From contig PAZO01000006.1 of NCBI GenBank assembly GCA_002715665.1, positions 80,102 through 92,250 on the forward strand: DNA of 12,149 bases, in the 5' to 3' direction. This DNA is from Chloroflexota bacterium. Its GTDB lineage: Bacteria; Chloroflexota; Dehalococcoidia; SAR202; GCA-002694895. Positions within the stretch are counted from its first letter, which is position 1. Every line of letters starts with the position of its first letter. The notes under the pieces are model-generated. The model worked only from the letters and a program-made list of their open reading frames with translations, made no database searches and was not told the DNA's origin. Shown piece by piece: positions 7,121-12,149 of this stretch. Both the position numbers and the translations under genes were made by a program.

Positions 7121-8050
7121 ATGTGGCAATATATTTTAGCTAGATTAATGTGGATACCTGTCCTTTTAGTATCTGTTGCATTTATAACTTTCGTGTTAGG
7201 TCGATTTGGACCAGGCGATCCTGTTGAAATTATGATGGGAACCAAATACGATCCTCAAGTCGCTGAACGTATAAGATCAGAAATGGGATTAGATAAGCCC
7301 ATCCTCTATCAATTTGGATCTTATATTTCTAAAGCAATCAAAGGTGACTTTGGTGAAAGCTTAAGATACAGAGGAAGGTCTGTATCTACATTGATTTTGC
7401 CTAAATTAATAGTATCAGCAAAGTTAAGTTTCGTCGCCCTGTTGATTAGTGTATCAATAGGACTTCCCCTTGGATTTTTTATTGCACACAAGCAAGGTAC
7501 TTGGATTGATCCATTAATAGTAACAATATCTCTGTTTTTTATGTCTATTCCTATAATGATAACTATACCTGCATTGTTGTGGTTAGGATGTTTGAAAACT
7601 GATCTGGTCCCATGTTCAGGGTGGGGTGGAGTTTTTGATAAAAGAATCATTATTCCATCCTTAACGATGGGTATCCCAGGTATTGCTTTTATGATTCGAA
7701 TCATGCGAGCATCAACGCTTGATGTACTGGGACAAGACTATATAAGAACAGCTAAATCTAAAGGGCTTAGTATTTTTACTATCAGTAATAGGCATGTTTT
7801 GCGAAATGCTATGATTCCAATCATAACAATATTATCTTTTTCATTTGCAGGGATTTTAGGTGGAGCATTTATTACTGAAACTATTTTAGGTATTCCGGGT
7901 ATTGGTCGATTTAGCGTTGAAGCAATTTTCAATAGAGATTATCCTGTGATTATGGCTATAACCCTTGTTAGTGCAGTCGCATTTATATTTGCAAACTTAT
8001 TAGCTGACATTTCTTATTCTATTATAGACCCGAGGATAAGGTATAAATGA
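7121..8050 (+). CDS. ABC transporter permease, DppB/OppB type
   Basis: This 309-residue inner-membrane permease is the first of two channel subunits of the peptide-type importer. The N terminus MWQYILARLMWIPVLL with the following FGPGDP is typical of the DppB group. About six membrane segments are visible (near 8-28, 98-122, 133-157, 175-195, 229-252, 275-298), with the large external loop after the first one (about 29-95, including GDFGES). The EAA-like cytoplasmic loop that contacts the ATPase is at about 206-236 (DYIRTAKSKGLS, then HVLRNAMIP). Length is normal. No clear ribosome site precedes the ATG, 18 bases after the binding-protein stop. Its TGA overlaps the ATG of the next permease, so the two are translationally coupled. 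Confidence 0.95.
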   Translation: MWQYILARLMWIPVLLVSVAFITFVLGRFGPGDPVEIMMGTKYDPQVAERIRSEMGLDKPILYQFGSYISKAIKGDFGESLRYRGRSVSTLILPKLIVSAKLSFVALLISVSIGLPLGFFIAHKQGTWIDPLIVTISLFFMSIPIMITIPALLWLGCLKTDLVPCSGWGGVFDKRIIIPSLTMGIPGIAFMIRIMRASTLDVLGQDYIRTAKSKGLSIFTISNRHVLRNAMIPIITILSFSFAGILGGAFITETILGIPGIGRFSVEAIFNRDYPVIMAITLVSAVAFIFANLLADISYSIIDPRIRYK

Positions 8051-8976
8051 AAAAATCTAATGGTCATTTTCAAAATGCGATACAAAGATTGTTCAAAAAA
8101 AAGATTGCCGTTTTTTGCATATTAATGCTTTCACTGGTTTATTTTGGTGGAATTTTTGCTTCGATTATTTCGCCTTACGATTATACATCACAAGATTATA
8201 CTAATATAAAAAAACCACCAAGCATTGAACATATTATGGGAACAGACAGGGCAGGCAGAGATGTTTTTACAAGAGTATTGTGGGGAGTTCAAAATACAGC
8301 GATTATTACTTTTGTAGCTTTGATAACTGGAGGACTAGTCATTGGAGTCGGGTTGGGATTATTAGCAGGCTACAAGGGAGGCAAAATTGATTCTTTAATT
8401 ATGAGAATAGGAGAAGTATCATCGTCTTTTCCAGATATATTACTTGTTGTAATACTAGCTGCTACGTTAAGACCCAGAATATTAGATTTTGTCAGGCACA
8501 TTGAGGATGATTATGGTATTTCTGGATTGGTTAAAAGTGGTGTTGCTGATTATCTTGTGGTATCGTTAGCTTTAGTTAGCTTTGGTTGGCTTGGAACGGC
8601 AAGACTTATTAGAGCTCAAGTCCTTAGTCTAAAGCAAAATCAATATGTAGATTCTGCAGTCTCTATTGGTGCTAGTACAAAACGTATTTTGTTTATTCAT
8701 TTGCTTCCTAATTCTATCAGCCCGTTAGTAGTCTCCGTAACAATGGGAATGGGTGCCTTGGTTGGGACTGAAATTGTATTGAGTTGGCTGGGGTTAGGTA
8801 TTCAACCTCCTCGACCTAGTTTAGGAAGAATGTTATACGAAGGAGGAAGTATTAGTGTTATAAGAAATGAACCATGGCTACTGATTGGGCCGGGTTCTGT
8901 GGTTTTTTTATTAGTATTATGCTGGAATTTATTAGGTGACGCTTTAAATGATGTTTTAAATCCCAGAACCAGATAA
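8047..8976 (+). CDS. ABC transporter permease, DppC/OppC type
   Basis: This is the second channel subunit, 309 residues. It has the OppC N-terminal segment with a first helix (about 19-41) and the loop ISPYDYTSQDY, then the hallmark HIMGTDRAGRDVFTR (about 62-76), later helices, the EAA loop QYVDSAVSIGASTKRILFIHLLPN (about 199-222), and LGLGIQPPRPSLGRML (about 248-263). A stretch of about 25 residues between helices (around 141-167) looks longer than in the E. coli protein. The start overlaps the upstream TGA (ATGA), with AAGG five bases before it. The stop is three bases from the convergent peptidase stop. No dppD/dppF-like ATPase genes follow, so the energising subunits must be encoded elsewhere. 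Confidence 0.95.
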   Translation: MKKSNGHFQNAIQRLFKKKIAVFCILMLSLVYFGGIFASIISPYDYTSQDYTNIKKPPSIEHIMGTDRAGRDVFTRVLWGVQNTAIITFVALITGGLVIGVGLGLLAGYKGGKIDSLIMRIGEVSSSFPDILLVVILAATLRPRILDFVRHIEDDYGISGLVKSGVADYLVVSLALVSFGWLGTARLIRAQVLSLKQNQYVDSAVSIGASTKRILFIHLLPNSISPLVVSVTMGMGALVGTEIVLSWLGLGIQPPRPSLGRMLYEGGSISVIRNEPWLLIGPGSVVFLLVLCWNLLGDALNDVLNPRTR

Positions 8977-8979
8977 AAA

Positions 8980-10365
8980 TTATTTTCTGTTTTTTCTTTT
9001 ATATAACATCACAATACTAAAAAAATAGGATAACATTAAAATTTCATTAGAGTTCGATAATCCGCATGAATTTTTATTATCTGAGCTTTTTTCTTCTTCA
9101 TCTGGCATGTTATTATCATCATTTGATTTAGCTAGATTTGAGTTGGTAGATTTACTTACTTCTTTTGAATCATTTTTCATAGTATCTAATGTATATAGCT
9201 GGATGGAACTCGTAGTTGATTTGGGTTTGGTATTTTTATTTGTTTCTTCAATTAAGCTTGCTCCAATTACTTTGCGCCATTCATTTTCTATTTCAACTTT
9301 GTTCATTCCGTATATTTTTTCTAAAGCATTGTTTAAAGACATACCACTTTTCATGGTTTTAATGAAATTAGTGAATTCTTTACGTCCTAGGGTTTCTATC
9401 ATATATTCTACAATTTTTTCTGCTTGACCATAAAACAATATAATATCCTCTGGTTTACCAGGTGGGGATGTATATTTTGTTATAGATAGTAAAGTATCTG
9501 TTTTCAAGTTATTTTCAAATGAATTTTGATATGAAAATCCTTTTATTGGATTAGCGTATTCTGCTAATCCTTCGTTTAACCATGAAGGTATAACTGTGTA
9601 GGGTGACCCTGCTGCTCTTTCAACTAGGATATGTGTAATCTCATGACTTGCAGTTCCTTTAGATTCTCTCCCATCAAGTAGCAATACTACTCCATGCTTT
9701 GGATATGCCTGCCCTTGGGTTATAAGCTTTTCAGATTGAGCATCACTTTTAGGAGCCAGTGATTTTGACATATAAGAATAATCATTAAAAAGTACAATGT
9801 TTAAAGGTTCGTTTTTTGCTTCCAAACCTAAAAGGGGTGAGATGTATTCCACTGTTTCCAGAGTAGCTTCAAGTAAATCATTTGCTCTGTCTTGAACAAC
9901 ATTTTCAAATACTTCAATATAGTACATTGTTATAGATTTATATTTAACACTATTCCATTTTTTATTGTTGTCGAGGTATACAAGTTTGTTGATTTTACTA
10001 GAAAACGTTTTGTCGTTAGTTGTTTTAATTTCGTAGGAATATTCTATAGGGCTACCAGGTGGTATGTATTTATTGGCTGTATTTGTAGTCCATGTTAAAT
10101 TTCCCTTAAAGTTATTTTCATTTTGATCGAAATTTATTGGTTGTATTATATTCGAATTACTATAACCTATTTTCAAAATTAATTTAACTGTTTCAATTTC
10201 ATCATTTAATTCTCCTGATATCTTGAATTGGATATCTTTTGGGAAGTTTATTTCGATGGAAGTTTGTGTTTTTGTTAATTTTGATTCTGCTATTATCGGA
10301 TTGAAATTTGCAATGAAAATAAATAAAAATCCTAGCAATGAGAAAAAAATATGATTTAAGTTCAT
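8980..10365 (-). CDS. Exported HExxH zinc metallopeptidase (peptidase MA-like) with C-terminal sorting-like tail
   Basis: This 461-residue protein resembles gluzincin-type 'peptidase MA-like' proteins. It has a signal sequence (hydrophobic about 6-25, ending PIIAES), a beta-rich N-terminal domain (about 30-135), then the catalytic domain. That domain carries ASHEITHILVERAAG with zinc ligands His241 and His245 and catalytic Glu242, and WLNEGLAEYAN with Glu265 as likely third ligand. FYGQAEKIVEYMIETLG follows, as usual in this group. After about residue 373 comes a Ser/Thr/Asn/Lys/Asp-rich tether, then Cys434-Gly435, a hydrophobic segment (about 441-455) and KRKNRK at the very end. The protease should act outside the membrane. 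The substrate is unknown. Its ATG overlaps the TGA of the phosphatidyltransferase gene, with AGGA about 11 bases upstream, so it is the last gene of the minus-strand operon. Confidence 0.88.
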   Translation of the reverse strand: MNLNHIFFSLLGFLFIFIANFNPIIAESKLTKTQTSIEINFPKDIQFKISGELNDEIETVKLILKIGYSNSNIIQPINFDQNENNFKGNLTWTTNTANKYIPPGSPIEYSYEIKTTNDKTFSSKINKLVYLDNNKKWNSVKYKSITMYYIEVFENVVQDRANDLLEATLETVEYISPLLGLEAKNEPLNIVLFNDYSYMSKSLAPKSDAQSEKLITQGQAYPKHGVVLLLDGRESKGTASHEITHILVERAAGSPYTVIPSWLNEGLAEYANPIKGFSYQNSFENNLKTDTLLSITKYTSPPGKPEDIILFYGQAEKIVEYMIETLGRKEFTNFIKTMKSGMSLNNALEKIYGMNKVEIENEWRKVIGASLIEETNKNTKPKSTTSSIQLYTLDTMKNDSKEVSKSTNSNLAKSNDDNNMPDEEEKSSDNKNSCGLSNSNEILMLSYFFSIVMLYKRKNRK

Positions 10366-10970
10366 TTGTTTTTTGTTCCTGTTAAACCGTAAATTATTCT
10401 TTGAATTAAACTAATAAAAGAAAGTAATATAGATATATATAATAATAGATAAAGAATAAAAAGATTATAGGATCCCAAAATTAAAGCTAAAGATAAAACA
10501 ATAACTCTTTCTGTTCTTGTAAATATTCCTATATCTCCTTGTACTCCGTATGATTCATACTTGGATTTCACATAACTGATAAGCTGGTTAATTAAGGCAC
10601 TTAAAAATACTATAATCACTGTATGGCTATCATTAACAAAATAAATAAGTAGCCCCAAATAAATAATTGATTCAGAAATTCTGTCCATTATAGCGTCAAA
10701 AAAACCACCTAATTTTGATGCTGAATTTGTATATCTTGCCAAAGAGCCATCTATAAGATCAAAAAGGCTAGATATAATTATCATTATACCTGATATTAAT
10801 AAGTGTCCCTGAGTAATTAAAATCATTGTAATTATAGATGATAATAATCCAACAATAGTTATTTTGTTGGGAGTTAATTTTAATTTGATTAATAAAGGTA
10901 TGATTGAGATATTTAGAATATTATTTATACCAGATTTTAGATTTGTTCTTATATTTTGATATTGATTCAA
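10362..10970 (-). CDS. pgsA: CDP-alcohol phosphatidyltransferase, phosphatidylinositol-phosphate synthase-like
   Basis: This 202-residue membrane enzyme transfers a phosphatidyl group from CDP-diacylglycerol to an alcohol. The family motif DxxDGxxAR-x8-GxxxDxxxD is complete, with Asp71, Asp74, Asp92 and Asp96. Beyond the motif, MDRISES and the segment QLISYVKSKYESYGVQGD with following RTERVIVL closely resemble my recollection of mycobacterial PgsA1 (QVISYIKARAEASGLRGD, then RPERLIIVL), which makes PI-phosphate from inositol phosphate. Plain PG-phosphate synthase is less likely. About five to six membrane segments are visible. The start is TTG at 10970, preceded directly in frame by a stop, and the next ATG would remove the N-terminal helix. 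It lies four bases after the glycosyltransferase stop and overlaps the peptidase start by ATGA. Confidence 0.88.
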   Translation of the reverse strand: MNQYQNIRTNLKSGINNILNISIIPLLIKLKLTPNKITIVGLLSSIITMILITQGHLLISGIMIIISSLFDLIDGSLARYTNSASKLGGFFDAIMDRISESIIYLGLLIYFVNDSHTVIIVFLSALINQLISYVKSKYESYGVQGDIGIFTRTERVIVLSLALILGSYNLFILYLLLYISILLSFISLIQRIIYGLTGTKNK

Positions 10971-10974
10971 TTAA

Positions 10975-12042
10975 TTATTTTAAATTTTTGTATACTTCTA
11001 TTATTTTATCAGAAATATTATTCCAATCGTAATTATTTAGGGTGTTTTGTCCATTTTTAATTATCAAATCTTTATGTTGTTTATTTTTATAAATATAATT
11101 AATTGAATCATATATTGACTTTGGATTTCTAGGTTCAAATAACAAACCATTAATATCATGGGTTATTATTTCATTATATCCTTCAATATTTGATGCTATT
11201 ACTATAGTATTACTTGCCATTGCTTCAAGTAATATTATTCCAAAACTTTCGTATCCTAATGATGGAGCGCATAATATGTCTGAGTTAATTAATATTTGTT
11301 GTTTTAATTCTTCGCTTACTATTCCGGGGTTACAAATTTTTATTCCATCAATTTTATTTCCTTTATACTCATGACCAATAATAGTTAGTTTGATGGGAAA
11401 TTCAAATTTGTAGTTTTCTAGAGCTTGAATTAAATACTTTAATCCTTTTCTCTTGTCGTTTCTTCCAATGAAGAGTAAATTTAAAATTTTAGAATTGTTA
11501 CTAGTTTTATATGATTTGAAATTTTTTGTATTTATCCCATTCGGAATTATGACATAATTATTTTTAAAATATTTGTTTATATAATTTTTTGATGATTTAG
11601 AAACTGCTATTCTATAATCAATTTTGTTATACAAGGATTTGAATAAGGTTGACATTTTGTACTTGTATAACCATGTTCCTTTGTTTGAATGAAATGTGGC
11701 TACAATTTTACATTTTGCATATTTAATGAAAAACATTGGCAAGCTACCTGCAAAAGGTTCATGTATGTGTATTAAATCTGGATTATAGTAAGAAAGAAAT
11801 TTCTTTACTTGATCGCCTATAAATGGGGAAATTGTAATATTGGCTATAGACCCAGCACTTCTAATTTTAAATGTCTTCCCAATTTGATAATAATTTTTGT
11901 TTTTCAAATTATAATTTGATGTAGGTAAAACAATTATGTGGTCAATTTTTCTGTTTTTAATTTCATGGGAAAGATTTTGTATATGATTCCATACCCCACC
12001 AGGTGAGGATATGCCATAAGGACATACTATACAAACTTTCAT
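10975..12042 (-). CDS. pimA: Glycosyltransferase family 4, PimA-like (phosphatidylinositol mannosyltransferase type)
   Basis: This is a 355-residue GT-B retaining glycosyltransferase. The N terminus MKVCIVCPYGISSPGGVWNH matches the PimA pattern (CPYSFDVPGGVQSH in mycobacteria), with the phosphate-binding Gly15-Gly16. IHIHEPFAGSLPM and IVATFHSNKG follow, with His118 in the same context as the PimA active-site His. The sugar-nucleotide half has FIGRNDKRKG (Arg194, Lys199), CAPSLGYESFGIILLEAMA with the EX7E pair Glu265/Glu273, and ends in YDWNNISDKIIEVYKNL. PimA transfers mannose from GDP-mannose to the inositol of PI at the cytoplasmic membrane face. The adjacent PI-phosphate-synthase-like gene supports a lipid acceptor, but the sugar and acceptor here are inferred. 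It starts eight bases after the preceding gene, with no evident ribosome site, and is among the most AT-rich genes in the window. Confidence 0.87.
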   Translation of the reverse strand: MKVCIVCPYGISSPGGVWNHIQNLSHEIKNRKIDHIIVLPTSNYNLKNKNYYQIGKTFKIRSAGSIANITISPFIGDQVKKFLSYYNPDLIHIHEPFAGSLPMFFIKYAKCKIVATFHSNKGTWLYKYKMSTLFKSLYNKIDYRIAVSKSSKNYINKYFKNNYVIIPNGINTKNFKSYKTSNNSKILNLLFIGRNDKRKGLKYLIQALENYKFEFPIKLTIIGHEYKGNKIDGIKICNPGIVSEELKQQILINSDILCAPSLGYESFGIILLEAMASNTIVIASNIEGYNEIITHDINGLLFEPRNPKSIYDSINYIYKNKQHKDLIIKNGQNTLNNYDWNNISDKIIEVYKNLK

Positions 12043-12050
12043 TTAAGAAA

Positions 12051-12149
12051 TTATTCTAGTGATGATTCTATAAATTCGTCTAGAAGTTTTCGAGCTTCAT
12101 TATCTGTATGTTGTGAGGGTGGAGATTTGAAATAGTAACTAGATGGTGC
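12051..12149 (-). CDS. Unidentified protein, C-terminal fragment (runs off right edge)
   Basis: On the minus strand an open frame enters from the right edge and ends at TAA 12053-12051 after 32 codons. The visible end includes SSYYFKSPPSQHTDNEARK and finishes LLDEFIESSLE, a charged, probably helical tail. It lies eight bases before the glycosyltransferase ATG on the same strand, so it is very likely in the same operon. In mycobacteria the corresponding locus holds a HIT-family protein, PI-phosphate synthase, the acyltransferase PatA and PimA. One of the missing members is a reasonable guess by context, but the 32 residues themselves do not identify it. Confidence 0.55.
   Translation of the reverse strand, partial: APSSYYFKSPPSQHTDNEARKLLDEFIESSLE

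Noticed and set aside
7321..7704. Open frame of 127 codons on the minus strand
   Set aside because: It is entirely inside the first permease gene and antisense to its conserved membrane segments, with no independent support.
9107..9427. Open frame of 106 codons on the plus strand
   Set aside because: It lies antisense to the peptidase tether and catalytic domain, with no ribosome site or recognisable family. It mirrors AT-rich coding on the other strand.
1..12149. CRISPR array, insertion sequence or prophage genes
   Set aside because: I saw no regularly spaced repeats, transposase or integrase motifs, or inverted-repeat ends anywhere in the window. The tRNA has no visible duplicated 3' segment that would mark an attachment site.

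Overview
The window is AT-rich, gene-dense bacterial chromosome, about 12 kb, with ten protein genes or gene fragments and one tRNA. There are almost no gaps: no gene-free stretch exceeds about 130 bases, and I saw no mobile element, CRISPR array or prophage. The low GC, compact layout, lipoprotein importer, prfB with the classical frameshift site, and a phosphatidylinositol-phosphate-synthase-like gene beside a PimA-like glycosyltransferase would fit a free-living, probably marine, streamlined lineage. Chloroflexota (SAR202/Dehalococcoidia type) is my first guess and a low-GC marine actinobacterium the second. This assignment is inference only.

Region 1 (1-2603): the 5' end of an unidentified leftward gene runs off the left edge. 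After a 127-base AT-rich spacer comes tRNA-Pro(GGG). Only 12 bases later a penicillin-acylase-family Ntn hydrolase starts, its ribosome binding site lying in the tRNA 3' trailer.

Region 2 (2600-4168, minus strand): an N-acyl-D-amino-acid deacylase-type amidohydrolase converges on the acylase with a 4-base overlap of the stop codons. It shares a 74-base divergent promoter region with prfB.

Region 3 (4243-5338): peptide chain release factor 2. The gene is complete only if the +1 programmed frameshift at CTT-TGA (4306-4311) is taken into account; an uncorrected reading frame starts at an internal TTG and loses 56 residues. The stop-codon-recognition tripeptide reads SPY rather than the usual SPF.

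Region 4 (5396-8976): a three-gene oligopeptide/dipeptide-type ABC importer, with a lipoprotein binding protein and two permeases (the permeases overlap by ATGA). The ATPase genes are not in the window.

Region 5 (8980-12149, minus strand): a tightly packed operon. In transcription order it holds the 3' end of an unknown gene, a PimA-like GT4 glycosyltransferase, a CDP-alcohol phosphatidyltransferase resembling actinobacterial PI-phosphate synthase, and an exported HExxH zinc metallopeptidase with a C-terminal Cys-Gly/hydrophobic/basic tail. The operon suggests synthesis of a glycosylated phosphoinositide-like lipid, coupled to or co-expressed with a surface-retained protease.

Together, regions 1, 2 and 4 look like a scavenging theme: peptide or amide uptake plus cleavage of N-acylated (possibly D-) amino acids. 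Region 5 concerns the cell envelope. The best items for follow-up are the RF2 recoding site with its SPY variant, the Cys-to-Asp change at a metal-ligand position of the deacylase, and the C-terminal sorting-like tail next to the phosphoinositide-type lipid genes.
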